Shown here piece after piece: positions 14,868-22,888 of a stretch of 37,396 nt of DNA. The notes under the pieces were generated by a model. The model was not told the DNA's origin and searched no databases. It saw only the letters and a list, made by a program, of their open reading frames with translations. A program made the position numbers and the translations under genes. Position 1 is the stretch's first letter, and each line of letters opens with the position of its first letter. The stretch is from Burkholderiales bacterium UBA1834 (GTDB taxonomy: Bacteria; Pseudomonadota; Gammaproteobacteria; Burkholderiales; Burkholderiaceae_C): the NCBI GenBank assembly GCA_002339015.1, contig DDJC01000095.1, positions 1-37,396 of the forward strand, read 5' to 3'.

Positions 14868-15599
14868 ATGGCGGACGAGACAAGGGCAGGCATCGGGTCC
14901 TACATCGGGGAGCTGATCCTCAAACCGCTGCCCGACGGCAGACTGATGCAACTCATGGCGCCCTTCGGGTTCCAGGATGCCCAGCAAAAGAAGTGGCCAG
15001 TGCCCAAAGGCACCAAGGTCGACGGGGCGTCCATCCCGCAGGTCCTGTGGACACTGATCGGCGGTCCGTTCGAGGGCAAGTACCGCGAAGCCTCCGTCGT
15101 ACATGATTTCTACTGCGACACCCGCACCGAGCCCTGGAAGGCCGTGCACCGTGTGTTCTACGAGGGCATGCTGGTCTCGGGGGTCTCCGGCATCCGCGCC
15201 AAGCTCATGTACGCGGCCGTGCGCTATGCCGGCCCCCAATGGGCCGACAGCACGGTAGACAACAACCGCCTGGCCCGCAACGGCGGCCTGACCACGCTCA
15301 CCCGGCATCCACCCACGGCGTTCGCGCTGGGCGTGCGGCAGGCCGTCACCGCTGCCCCGGCCCAGCCTGGCCACAAGGTGTTCACCAACAGCCGCAACGC
15401 GCGCCCGGCGGCGCGGGAAACGACGCTCGACCTGGATCAGCTGGAAGCCCTGATCGCTGCCGAGAACCCCAGCCTGGACGACATTGACGAGGCCCTCGAC
15501 GACGCCACAAGGCTGTTGGAGGCACCTGCCGGGATTCCGGCGCCAGCGGCCACGCGAACCCTCAAGGCTCAGGCTGGGTACGCCCGGTTGGCGGAGTGA
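14868..15599 (+). CDS. DUF1353 domain protein
   Basis: A 243-residue protein. Residues about 14-125 match DUF1353: KKWPVPKGTKVDGASIPQVL (45-60), then HDFYCDTR (79-86), a Phe/Tyr-rich helix and RAKLMYAAVRYAGP. The conserved DGAS, HD and Tyr residues suggest a small enzyme-like fold; the family is often phage-associated and its function is unknown. The C-terminal 100 residues are low-complexity and acidic (LEALIAAENPSLDDIDEALD) and look like a linker or adaptor. A strong AGGGGAG site precedes the ATG. It is downstream of the lipocalin and may be cotranscribed. The following 620 bases hold only small ORFs. Confidence 0.78.
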   Translation: MADETRAGIGSYIGELILKPLPDGRLMQLMAPFGFQDAQQKKWPVPKGTKVDGASIPQVLWTLIGGPFEGKYREASVVHDFYCDTRTEPWKAVHRVFYEGMLVSGVSGIRAKLMYAAVRYAGPQWADSTVDNNRLARNGGLTTLTRHPPTAFALGVRQAVTAAPAQPGHKVFTNSRNARPAARETTLDLDQLEALIAAENPSLDDIDEALDDATRLLEAPAGIPAPAATRTLKAQAGYARLAE

Positions 15600-15789
15600 T
15601 GCCCTTGTCGTGTGCGCAGTGCCAATTGCCGACAGGGTCCAGATCCTGAGCGCCGGCCATACAGCCGACGATCCTCAACGACAGTCCGATTCCACAAGCG
15701 GCGCCCGCAATGCCGATGGCGTTGTCGATGAGTTGATCTGTCCCGTCTCGCATCCAGAGCGTGACGCTGGCAGAGGCCTGCAGCGCCAT
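15562..15789 (-). CDS. Possible small hydrophobic hypothetical protein
   Basis: A 75-residue ORF with a hydrophobic central segment (LIDNAIGIAGAACGIGLSL) and a polar tail. It starts 22 bases after the stop of the 42-codon membrane ORF at 15811, so the two may form a mini-operon, but the ribosome-binding site is weak and its 3' end overlaps the convergent DUF1353 gene by 38 bases. No family recognised. Confidence 0.3.
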   Translation of the reverse strand: MALQASASVTLWMRDGTDQLIDNAIGIAGAACGIGLSLRIVGCMAGAQDLDPVGNWHCAHDKGITPPTGRTQPEP

Positions 15790-15810
15790 CGCTCTCAAGG
15801 GGGGGCGCCG

Positions 15811-15939
15811 TTAACGAGCTTCAGGGATCACCTGGGCTGGCACAGCGTCCGTCTTGTCCCTTCCCGAGAGCGCCAGAAAGGCGACCAGCGCGATGGCAGC
15901 AATGATCACCACGATCAGGAACGGTCTCTTGGGGTTCAC
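15811..15939 (-). CDS. Small single-pass membrane protein (42 residues)
   Basis: A GTG-initiated ORF with a strong GAGGAG ribosome-binding site 6 bases upstream. The product starts MNPKRPF (GTG read as Met), has one clear transmembrane helix of about 18 residues (LIVVIIAAIALVAFLALS), then a short polar tail ending PEAR. The positive N-terminus predicts that the tail faces the periplasm. It resembles other tiny bacterial membrane proteins in layout only; no family is recognised. It lies alone between DUF1353 and a hypothetical lipoprotein. Confidence 0.6.
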   Translation of the reverse strand: MNPKRPFLIVVIIAAIALVAFLALSGRDKTDAVPAQVIPEAR

Positions 15940-16111
15940 GTTTTTCTCCTCAATGGGGCTCTTGCGGCCCAGGACGAATTAAAGCCTGCCACCCGATGCG
16001 CGGCCATAGGCCGAGACTCAAAAACGCGTCAGGGTGCACCTACATCTGTCATCACCGGCTCGGCGATTCAGCCGGGCCCTGCACGTGAGATACCCGACAA
16101 GGAGGCGCCCC

Positions 16112-16191
16112 GCCTAACAACCCGCGTTATGCTGCCAAACTACAGAGGGGCTCGGGGAGGCCGCACCAGCGCGCGCGTGTGTGTCCCCGAG
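16112..16191 (+). promoter_or_regulatory. Structured region upstream of a lipoprotein gene
   Basis: Two structures are visible: an imperfect inverted repeat GCCTAAC (16112-16118)/GTTATGC (16126-16132), and a hairpin CTCGGGGA (16151-16158)/TCCCCGAG (16184-16191). Together with the two small minus-strand ORFs they are all I see between 15600 and 16222. No promoter can be assigned with confidence. Confidence 0.3.
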
Positions 16192-16222
16192 GGATGCCTG
16201 CGATCATCAAAGCAGAATCAAC

Positions 16223-16867
16223 ATGAAATCCACCACCAAACGGATCGGCAGTGCCATCCTCGCGTTGGCCATGACGGCCTGCGCAACCATTGACGATCCA
16301 AAAATTCTGAGTGAAACCAGGCGCACCACGCCGAACGACGTCCCGCCATCGAAAATCATGGTGGTCTTCGATATCTCCTTGGAGAAGGACTACCTGCCTA
16401 CTGGCGGGCTGCTGGTTAGCGCAGCCGACTGGAGAGACTGGACTTGGGGCAGCATCGAGCGTTCCTTCAAGCAATGGAGCGCCGTGACAGGCGTGGAGGT
16501 CACAACCTTGGTGCACACCGATCCCTTGCAGCGGCCAGCGTTCAATGCAAAAGGCTATTCCCACCTGGTGTTTGAAAAGCTGGCACGCGGTACGGGCGTG
16601 TCCGGCTCGCAAGGCACCTTCATGAAGCACAGGGTCTGGACGGTGGGCGTGCTGGGTGTCGATTCCTCCGGTGGGCCCAAGTCGGATGCACTGTATTCGG
16701 CCACCTACTCGTCGGACGGCATCAGCTGCTTTGGCGGTCCGCTGTACGGCAATAAGAACCAGTGCAAAAAGAACTACCTCAAATTGCTGTCGTCGCACCT
16801 GCAGAGCATCAACCCGCAATGGCCAGATCTGACAGAGGCCCCGTCAACCACGCCTGCGGCGCGTTGA
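16223..16867 (+). CDS. Hypothetical lipoprotein
   Basis: A 214-residue protein whose N-terminus (MKSTTKRIGS, then AILALAMTAC) looks like a lipoprotein signal with Cys20 as lipidation site. The mature part has no recognised domain. It contains IMVVFDISLEKDYLP, a Trp-rich stretch (DWRDWTWGSIER), and two further cysteines near the C-terminus (CFGG and QCKKN) that could form a disulfide. The ATG at 16223 is chosen so that the signal peptide is at the N-terminus; an upstream in-frame start exists at 16181. Base composition (about 57-63% GC in the lines counted) is slightly below neighbours. It is convergent with mnmE. An orphan cell-envelope protein is the most that can be said. Confidence 0.65.
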   Translation: MKSTTKRIGSAILALAMTACATIDDPKILSETRRTTPNDVPPSKIMVVFDISLEKDYLPTGGLLVSAADWRDWTWGSIERSFKQWSAVTGVEVTTLVHTDPLQRPAFNAKGYSHLVFEKLARGTGVSGSQGTFMKHRVWTVGVLGVDSSGGPKSDALYSATYSSDGISCFGGPLYGNKNQCKKNYLKLLSSHLQSINPQWPDLTEAPSTTPAAR

Positions 16868-16893
16868 ACGCCAGGAAGCGACGGAACGCGGCA

Positions 16894-18345
16894 TCACTTG
16901 CCGATGCAGAACCTGCTGAAAATTTCGCCCAGCAGGTCATCCGCCGAGAACGCCCCGGTGATGCGCCCCAGCACATCGTGCGCCAGGCGCAATTCTTCCG
17001 CCAGCAGGTCCAGTGCACCATCAGCCTGCGCTGCATGCAGTTGCGCCATCTCCAGGTGCGCCCGCGCCTCGCGCAGCGCCTGCACATGGCGCTGGCGCGC
17101 GATGAACACGCCTTCGGCGTTGTGCTGCCAGCCGGCCAGGGTCAGCAGTTCATGGCGCAGCGGTTCGAGGCCTTCGCCGGTACGGGCTGACAAGGCCACA
17201 CGCTCGCCAGGCGGCATCGGTTCCAACGCGGTGTGCGCGGCCACGGCCCGTGTCCCTGCCGCATCGGCCTTGTTGAACACATGAAGCACCGGCACACGGC
17301 CGCCCACGGCCTCGGCCAGTCGCTGTGCGATACCAGCATCGGCCTGGGCGTAGGCCGACTCGTCCACCCGCGTCAGGTCATGCAGAAAGAGCACCACATC
17401 GGCCTGGCCAATGGCTTCCCAGCTGCGTGCCATGCCGATGCGCTCGACCTCGTCGCTGGCCTCGTGCTCGGCGCGCAGGCCGGCGGTGTCGATCACCTTC
17501 AGCGGCACACCTTCGATCTGGATGGTCTCGCTGACTTTGTCGCGCGTGGTACCGGGAATGGGTGTGACGATGGCCAGCTCGGCCCCCGCCAGCGCGTTGA
17601 GCAGCGAGCTCTTGCCCGCGTTGGGCTGCCCGGCCAGCACCACCTGCAGGCCTTCGCGCAGCAGGGCGCCCTGGCGGGCGTGGGCCAGCACGCTGTCCAC
17701 GGCGTCGGCCACCTTGTCCAGGCGCTCACGGGCACGTGCCTTTTCCAGGAAGTCGATCTCTTCTTCTGGAAAATCCAGCGTGGCCTCGACCAGCATGCGC
17801 AGCTCGATCAGGCGATCGCGCAGGGTGTTGACCTCGCCCGAGAAGGCACCGCCCAGCGAGCGGCTGGCCGAGCGCGCGGCCGCTTCGGTGCTGGCGTCGA
17901 TCAGGTCGGCGATGGCCTCGGCCTGGGCCAGGTCGATCTTGTCGTTGAGGAAGGCCCGCTCGGTGAACTCGCCGGGCTCGGCCAGGCGCAGGCCGGGCAG
18001 CAGGGCGCGGCCCGTGTCAGGGTCGATGGATGCCGCTGCCTCCAGGCAGCGCGCCACCAGCAACTGCAGCACCACGGGCCCACCATGGGCCTGCAGCTCC
18101 AGCACGTCCTCACCGGTGTAGCTGTGCGGCCCCGGGAAGTAGATGGCCAGGCCGTGGTCGATGGCCTCGCCGCGCGCATCACGCAGGGGGCCATAGGTGG
18201 CGTGGCGCGGAGTCAGGTCGCGGCCGGTCAGGGCGCGGGCCAGGGGCGCCAGGCCCTTGCCAGACACGCGCACCATGCCCACGGCACCCCGTCCGGGGGC
18301 GGTGGCCACGGCCACGATGGGGCTGTGTCGATCGGTCCACGCCAT
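16894..18345 (-). CDS. mnmE: tRNA uridine-5-carboxymethylaminomethyl modification GTPase MnmE
   Basis: MnmE works with MnmG to make cmnm5U/cmnm5s2U at the wobble position of several tRNAs in the cytoplasm. The 483-residue protein has the N-terminal folate-binding domain (PIVAVATAPGRGAVGMVRVSG), a helical domain, and an inserted GTPase domain with GQPNAGKSS (Lys245), TTRD, DTAG and NKAD. It ends with the catalytic C-terminal FCIGK motif. The slightly long N-terminal domain includes a loop at ASIDPDTGRALLPG. In related genomes it directly follows yidC; here it is about 9.3 kb away, separated by accessory genes. The intergenic stretch before it (18346-18485) holds no gene. Confidence 0.97.
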   Translation of the reverse strand: MAWTDRHSPIVAVATAPGRGAVGMVRVSGKGLAPLARALTGRDLTPRHATYGPLRDARGEAIDHGLAIYFPGPHSYTGEDVLELQAHGGPVVLQLLVARCLEAAASIDPDTGRALLPGLRLAEPGEFTERAFLNDKIDLAQAEAIADLIDASTEAAARSASRSLGGAFSGEVNTLRDRLIELRMLVEATLDFPEEEIDFLEKARARERLDKVADAVDSVLAHARQGALLREGLQVVLAGQPNAGKSSLLNALAGAELAIVTPIPGTTRDKVSETIQIEGVPLKVIDTAGLRAEHEASDEVERIGMARSWEAIGQADVVLFLHDLTRVDESAYAQADAGIAQRLAEAVGGRVPVLHVFNKADAAGTRAVAAHTALEPMPPGERVALSARTGEGLEPLRHELLTLAGWQHNAEGVFIARQRHVQALREARAHLEMAQLHAAQADGALDLLAEELRLAHDVLGRITGAFSADDLLGEIFSRFCIGK

Positions 18346-18485
18346 CTTGCTGCTCGATTCCTTGACAGTCGCGGCCGCAGTGCGCGGGCGGCCAAGCCGT
18401 CATTGTCGGCGATGGGTGAAACCCGTCAGGCCTCGATGCGCAGGCAGGGCTGCATCAAGAGGCATCAAGGGCGGCGCGTGCGCCC

Positions 18486-19463
18486 TCAGGCCGTCAGTGG
18501 CTTGCGGTCGTCAGTGGCCACCCGCTGCGCGGGCAGGGTGTCGCTGAAGGCCGGCTCCGTCGGCACGGCATCCTGGGCGGCGGCAGCCTGGCGCGCCTTC
18601 CAGCGCTTCCAGGTGAAGGGGATCAGCAGCTGCCCCCAGAAGTTGTGCCGGGGGTAGTACAGCTCGTTGAACAGGCCCATCCTGGCCGGGCGCTCCTGGC
18701 CCTGGGGCTTGTAGACGAAGGTGCCGAACAGGTGATCCCAGATCATCACCACCGAGAAGTTCTTGGCCTCCTCGATCTTGTTGGAGTGGTGCCAGCGGTG
18801 GACTTCGTTGCTGCCGAACACGTAGTTCAGCACGCCGAAGCGGAAATCCACGTTCATGTGCGTGATCACCGCCAGCGTGGCGCCGATGGTATTGGCCATG
18901 ATCATGGCCTCGGGGCTCACGCCGGTCTGGAAGGCCACGAACAGGGGCACCAGGCGGCGCCAGATGATGTCGATCGGGTGCACGCGGCTGGCGTTCATGA
19001 AGCTCAGCCGGTTGGCACTGTGGTGCACGCTGTGGAAGCGCCAGAAGAAATCGACCTCGTGTGCAATGCGGTGCGTGGCGTAGAACATGAAGTCGAACAC
19101 CAGCCAGGCCACCAGCACCTGGCCCCACATGGGCAGGTGGTGCGCCGCGAAGGATTCGGGCAGCCAGCCCCATTGGAACAGCAGGCCGTTGCCGCCAGCG
19201 GCCATCCAATGGACGATCGCACCCTGCAGCGCCGTGATGCCCAGCAGGGCAGCGTTGTTGAGGATGTCCGTCCAGACCTCGCCGTGCTCGAACTGGTTGG
19301 GCTGCTCGGGCCACACGTACTGCATCAGGGTGGCCAGCGCGAAGTAGGGCAGCAGGAAGTACAGCACGACCTTGTTCTGGTCGTAGTCCAGCGCGATGGT
19401 GGACCAGATCCCCAGCGCCAGGGCCACGCCCAGGAAGGTCCAGCTCAACAACAGCTTGCGCAT
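18486..19463 (-). CDS. Membrane fatty-acid hydroxylase / sterol desaturase family protein
   Basis: A 325-residue membrane di-iron oxygenase of the fatty-acid hydroxylase superfamily. Histidine clusters that bind the irons are HRIAH (131-135), HSVHH (144-148) and HRWHH (222-226), between several transmembrane segments. It probably hydroxylates or desaturates a lipid; the substrate cannot be told. The start at 19463 (MRKLLLSW) is preferred because AAGG lies 8 bases upstream. The alternative ATG at 19493 has no ribosome-binding site and falls inside a palindrome that looks like an operator. It is divergent from a PEP-CTERM gene across a ~220-base AT-richer gap, and upstream of mnmE on the same strand with a 140-base gap. 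Confidence 0.87.
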   Translation of the reverse strand: MRKLLLSWTFLGVALALGIWSTIALDYDQNKVVLYFLLPYFALATLMQYVWPEQPNQFEHGEVWTDILNNAALLGITALQGAIVHWMAAGGNGLLFQWGWLPESFAAHHLPMWGQVLVAWLVFDFMFYATHRIAHEVDFFWRFHSVHHSANRLSFMNASRVHPIDIIWRRLVPLFVAFQTGVSPEAMIMANTIGATLAVITHMNVDFRFGVLNYVFGSNEVHRWHHSNKIEEAKNFSVVMIWDHLFGTFVYKPQGQERPARMGLFNELYYPRHNFWGQLLIPFTWKRWKARQAAAAQDAVPTEPAFSDTLPAQRVATDDRKPLTA

Positions 19464-19483
19464 GTGCTTTACCTTAGGCTTTT

Positions 19484-19507
19484 CTATCGACATTTAACAT
19501 TCGATAG
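19484..19507. promoter_or_regulatory. Perfect palindrome, candidate operator
   Basis: CTATCGA (19484-19490), 10-base spacer, TCGATAG (19501-19507). It lies about 20-45 bases upstream of the preferred start of the fatty-acid hydroxylase gene, in the AT-rich gap shared with the divergent PEP-CTERM gene. The size and symmetry fit a dimeric repressor or activator site; the factor is unknown. Confidence 0.45.
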
Positions 19508-19684
19508 TTTTACTCTTCACGCTGCGCCGCGTCAAAAGGGTTTCTACGTGAAGGGTTCTGCACACCCCTTGGTCGTGGGGGTGCAGATTGCACAGTGGCC
19601 GACGGTCATGCAGCACAAGGTTGGATTCCTTACACTCTCTCACGATCGAGGCACTGGCCTCGGCACCATCAACAGGGAGACACA

Positions 19685-20395
19685 ATGCGATCGATGACGA
19701 TGCGCGGCCTGGTTCTGGCCGCGTCCATGATGGCGGGATCCGCCCATGCCAGCCTCGAACTCAACACCTCGCTGGATTGCGGCCAGACGCTGCTGCTGGA
19801 TCAGCCGGCCTCTTCCACGCAACGGCTTTCGTGCGCCGGAGACTTCACCATCTCAGGCGGCTCCATCGTCTTCGACGACACGCTGGTCATCTATGCCGGT
19901 GGCAATCTCACAATGAGCAATCTGTTGGTGAAAGGGCCCGCGCTCAAGATCCATTCGCCCGCTGGCAACATCACCATCGGTTCCGACGTCATCTTCGAGA
20001 CGACTGGAACGCAGCCCCCGGACGTGGACACGGTGAACGTGCTCCAGCGACCGCCGTTCCCGCTGTCATTCGCGGAGTCGATCACGCTCAATGCCGATGA
20101 CCGGGTGCTGTTCAACCAACCCGGCGCCTCGGCCACGATCACTGTGACGCCGGAAGCCGGGCGTGAGCTGGCGCTCAGTGCCATCGGTCTGGACGGTAAC
20201 GGCCACATCTACCTGACCAACCCTGGCCGCATCCAGATCACCGTGCAAGGAAAGCTGGAGGTGTTCAACGCTGGCGCCGGTGGCACGCCACCGAGTTTCG
20301 AACTGCAGGCCGGTGTGGTGCCGGAACCGGGCACCTGGGCCCTGATGGCTGCCGGGCTGAGCACGCTGCTGTTCGCCCGTCGTCGGCGCGGCTGA
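19685..20395 (+). CDS. PEP-CTERM sorting domain protein
   Basis: A 236-residue exported protein with a signal peptide (MRGLVLAASMMAGSAHA) and a C-terminal sorting signal VPEPGTWALM followed by a hydrophobic helix and RRRR. Such proteins are cut and anchored or released by an exosortase (EpsH family) in bacteria that make exopolysaccharide. The middle part is beta-rich, with Gly/Asn/Ile patterns (GDFTISGGSIVFDD, AGGNLTMSNLLVKG) resembling a small parallel beta-helix or filament-like fold. AGGGAGA precedes the ATG. No exosortase is in the window. It is divergent from the fatty-acid hydroxylase gene. Confidence 0.85.
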   Translation: MRSMTMRGLVLAASMMAGSAHASLELNTSLDCGQTLLLDQPASSTQRLSCAGDFTISGGSIVFDDTLVIYAGGNLTMSNLLVKGPALKIHSPAGNITIGSDVIFETTGTQPPDVDTVNVLQRPPFPLSFAESITLNADDRVLFNQPGASATITVTPEAGRELALSAIGLDGNGHIYLTNPGRIQITVQGKLEVFNAGAGGTPPSFELQAGVVPEPGTWALMAAGLSTLLFARRRRG

Positions 20396-20404
20396 GGCGG
20401 CTTC

Positions 20405-21112
20405 TCAGCCCACCCCGTCCGCGATGACGTGGCCGGGCTCACCCGGCAGCCCCAGCACGCGCGACAGCCAGCGTCCACCCGCCTCGACGTTGTCGATCAG
20501 CGGGCAGGGCAGCAAGGGTGCGATCGGTGCGGCCCAGCCGCCCAGCACGGCGCCGCCCAGCACCACGGCAGCGGGTTGGGGGCTGCCCTGGGCCACGGCC
20601 ACGCAGGCCTCGCGCAGCAGGGCATGAGCCGCCTCCGGGTCGGCCGCCAGTTCACCACCCGACGCCTCCACGGTGTGCACCTGCTGCAGGCCCTCGGCGC
20701 CCGACAGCCGCAGGCCCCGCGCCAGGCGCTCCAGCATGGGCCCCCAGGCATGGCCACCCGTCACGACGGCGAAGGGGCCGATGGCCTGGGCCTCGCGCAT
20801 GGCCGCCTCGGCCAGGCCCGTCACGGGCAGTTCGGGCGCTTCGGTGCGCAAGGCCCACACGGCCGGGTCACCAAAGCAGCCCACCAGCACCGCACGCGGC
20901 AGGCCATGTTCATCGACGTGGTGGCGAAAGGCCTCCAGCACCGCATGGCCAGCCACCACGTAGGCGGCCTCCGTGGCGATGTAGGGCTCGCCAAACTCGG
21001 CCGTCAGCCCCATCAACGGCAGATCGGGCGGGCACCACGGGCGCAGTTGGCCGACCAGGCGCTCGGTCACCTCGACGCTGGTGTTCGGGTTGATCAGCAG
21101 GACATGGGACAT
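20405..21112 (-). CDS. Asp/Glu/hydantoin racemase family protein lacking the second catalytic Cys
   Basis: A 235-residue cytoplasmic protein of the Asp/Glu racemase superfamily, closest in look to hydantoin racemase/DCG1 types: INPNTS near the N-terminus, GCFGDP with Cys79, and LPVTGLAEAAM. Two-base racemases need a second cysteine in a VLGC motif; here the segment reads VVLGGAVLGG, with Gly187 at that place. It may therefore have lost racemase activity or use one cysteine, as in decarboxylase or isomerase relatives. The start at 21112 is chosen because AAGGGG lies 8 bases upstream; an ATG at 21118 overlaps the GntR stop (TGATG). It is the last gene of the ABC-porin operon and translationally coupled to the GntR gene. 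Confidence 0.82.
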   Translation of the reverse strand: MSHVLLINPNTSVEVTERLVGQLRPWCPPDLPLMGLTAEFGEPYIATEAAYVVAGHAVLEAFRHHVDEHGLPRAVLVGCFGDPAVWALRTEAPELPVTGLAEAAMREAQAIGPFAVVTGGHAWGPMLERLARGLRLSGAEGLQQVHTVEASGGELAADPEAAHALLREACVAVAQGSPQPAAVVLGGAVLGGWAAPIAPLLPCPLIDNVEAGGRWLSRVLGLPGEPGHVIADGVG

Positions 21113-21117
21113 GCGCA

Positions 21118-21948
21118 TCACCCCTTGCTGCCCGAACCCCGGGGGGCCTTTCGGGGTCGCCGCGCGGCGGGGCTCGGCGCACTGAACAAGTCCACCACGT
21201 CAGCCGAGGGCGATTCGGGCAGGTTGAAGCACAAGCCTGCCTCCATGTCGGCCAGGTGCTCGCGCATGCGCTGCTGCGATTCACCCAGCCAGGTGGCCAC
21301 ATCCGACAGCCCGGCGCCCGGCCGGCGTGCCTCACGCAGGGCCGTGAGGACGCCACGGTGCGCATTGCAGCGGCAGGCATCCACCCAGCGCGCAGGCACG
21401 GCCGCAAAGGCCTGACGCTCGGAGCGTGCCAGCGGCGCATAGCTCATCAGGATCAGCGAGGTGCGCGAGATCAGCATGGCCAGCATGCGCGCGAAGGTCT
21501 GGTGGCCAGCCACCTCGGCGATCATCAAATGAAAACGGCCGGACAGGCGCAAGGCCGCGGCTTGATCACCTTCTCGGCGAGCTTCTTCCTCCGCCTCGAT
21601 GCAGGCCTCCAGCGCCCGCAGGTCGGCCGGCGTGGCGCGTTCGATGAAGCGGCCCACCAGCACGGCCTCGACCAGGGCGCGGGCCTCGAACACCTCGCGC
21701 GCATCCTCGATGGAAGGCTGGGCCACGGTGGCGCCCTTGTTGGGCTCGAGCGTGACCACCTGCTCCTGCGCCAGACGGATCAGCACCTGCCGCACCCGCG
21801 TGCGCGACACGCCGAAGGCCTGGCCCAGCTTGTCTTCCACCAGCTTGGTGCCGGGCAGCAGGCGTTGGTCGATGATGGCTTCGATGAAGCGCTGGTGGAT
21901 CTCATCGTCGCTGGGCGGCGTGCCGCCATCGCGTGTCGGATCGTCCAT
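21118..21948 (-). CDS. GntR family transcriptional regulator, FCD (FadR) type
   Basis: A 276-residue regulator. The N-terminal winged helix-turn-helix is clear (RLLPGTKLVEDKLGQAFG, then VSRTRVRQVLIRLAQEQ and a wing with LEPNKGATVAQP). The C-terminal helical FCD ligand domain has the metal/ligand residues in FHLMIAEVAGH and a later His in CNAHRGVL. The last ~35 residues are Pro/Arg/Lys-rich and disordered. The ATG at 21948 is preferred over a TTG further upstream. It is encoded inside the operon it probably controls, between the permeases and the racemase-like gene. Its likely binding sites are the three 12-bp repeats upstream of the operon. The effector is probably the transported compound or a product of it. 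Confidence 0.9.
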   Translation of the reverse strand: MDDPTRDGGTPPSDDEIHQRFIEAIIDQRLLPGTKLVEDKLGQAFGVSRTRVRQVLIRLAQEQVVTLEPNKGATVAQPSIEDAREVFEARALVEAVLVGRFIERATPADLRALEACIEAEEEARREGDQAAALRLSGRFHLMIAEVAGHQTFARMLAMLISRTSLILMSYAPLARSERQAFAAVPARWVDACRCNAHRGVLTALREARRPGAGLSDVATWLGESQQRMREHLADMEAGLCFNLPESPSADVVDLFSAPSPAARRPRKAPRGSGSKG

Positions 21949-21990
21949 GGTTCTTGTCTCTCTCGGTATGCGCAAGGCCTCAGGTTCTGT

Positions 21991-22887
21991 TCAGTGAGCA
22001 TGGGGCATGCCAGCGGTGCGGGCGCGCAGCAACCACACCCCGCCCAGTGCCACGAAGATCACGAGCAGCGAAATGAGGGTGGTCAGGGTGCCCAGCGCGT
22101 AGATGGACGGCGTGGTCACCGTGGTGGTCAGGCCCTGCAGTTCCAGCGGCAGGGTGTTGAGATCACCGATGGCCTGCGAGGAGCGCGCGATCTCGTCCCA
22201 GCTCAGGGTGAAGCCGAACATGCCCACACCCACCAGCGAAGGCCCGATCAGCGGCAGCACCACATGGCGCAGGGCCTGCCAGGGCGTGGCGCCCAGGTCG
22301 CGCGCGGCTTCTTCATAGGCCGGGTTGAAGCGGTTGAACACCGCGAACATGATCAGCATGCCGAAGGGCAGCGTCCAGGTGAGGTGCGCGCCCAGGCCCG
22401 AGGTGTACAGGCCCATCAGCGTGGTGTAGGTCTCCAGTGCCTCCGTCCATTCCCAGCGCTCGAACAGGCTTTTGACGATGCCGTCGAACAGGCGGAACTG
22501 CAGCCCGATGCCCAGCGAGATGATGATGGAGGGCATGATCAGGCTGGCCACCGAGGTGTAGAACAGCACGCCGCCGCCCTTGAGCCCCTTGCGGAAGGCC
22601 AGGCCCGCCGCCAGCGAGATCAGCACCGTCAATCCCATCACCACCGTGCCCAGCGCCAGCGAACGCTTGAGCGCCGCGCCGATGTCGACCACACCCAGGC
22701 CCTTGAACAGCTCCTGGTACCAGTGCACCGAGGTGCCTTGCATCGGGAAGGTCAGGCCGCCATTGGGCCCTTGAAAGCTCAGCACGAAGATGGTGATGAC
22801 CGGGCCGTACAGGAACAGCACATACAGTCCGAAGATGAGGGCCAGTGGCCAGAAGCCACGGGCGCGTCGCTTGACGGTTCCAGCCAT
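21991..22887 (-). CDS. ABC transporter permease (PotC-like)
   Basis: A 298-residue inner-membrane permease with about six transmembrane helices and the EAA coupling motif in EEAARDLGATPWQALRHV followed by LPLIGPS. It belongs to the spermidine/putrescine and related class of importers. The ATG at 22887 is chosen: it overlaps the stop of the upstream permease (TGACATG arrangement) and has AAGGAG in front. It pairs with the permease at 22889 to form the membrane channel. The substrate may not be a polyamine, because the operon also encodes a racemase-family enzyme. Confidence 0.92.
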   Translation of the reverse strand: MAGTVKRRARGFWPLALIFGLYVLFLYGPVITIFVLSFQGPNGGLTFPMQGTSVHWYQELFKGLGVVDIGAALKRSLALGTVVMGLTVLISLAAGLAFRKGLKGGGVLFYTSVASLIMPSIIISLGIGLQFRLFDGIVKSLFERWEWTEALETYTTLMGLYTSGLGAHLTWTLPFGMLIMFAVFNRFNPAYEEAARDLGATPWQALRHVVLPLIGPSLVGVGMFGFTLSWDEIARSSQAIGDLNTLPLELQGLTTTVTTPSIYALGTLTTLISLLVIFVALGGVWLLRARTAGMPHAH

Positions 22888-22888
22888 G

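Noticed and set aside
15484..16293. Plus-strand open frame across the DUF1353-lipoprotein gap
   Set aside because: It begins inside DUF1353 in another frame, has no ribosome-binding site, ends within the lipoprotein gene and reads as random Arg/His/Gly-rich sequence.
19560..19684. Sigma54-type promoter before the PEP-CTERM gene
   Set aside because: A GG and GC pair is present but with 11 rather than 10 bases between them, and no better match was found before the other two PEP-CTERM genes.
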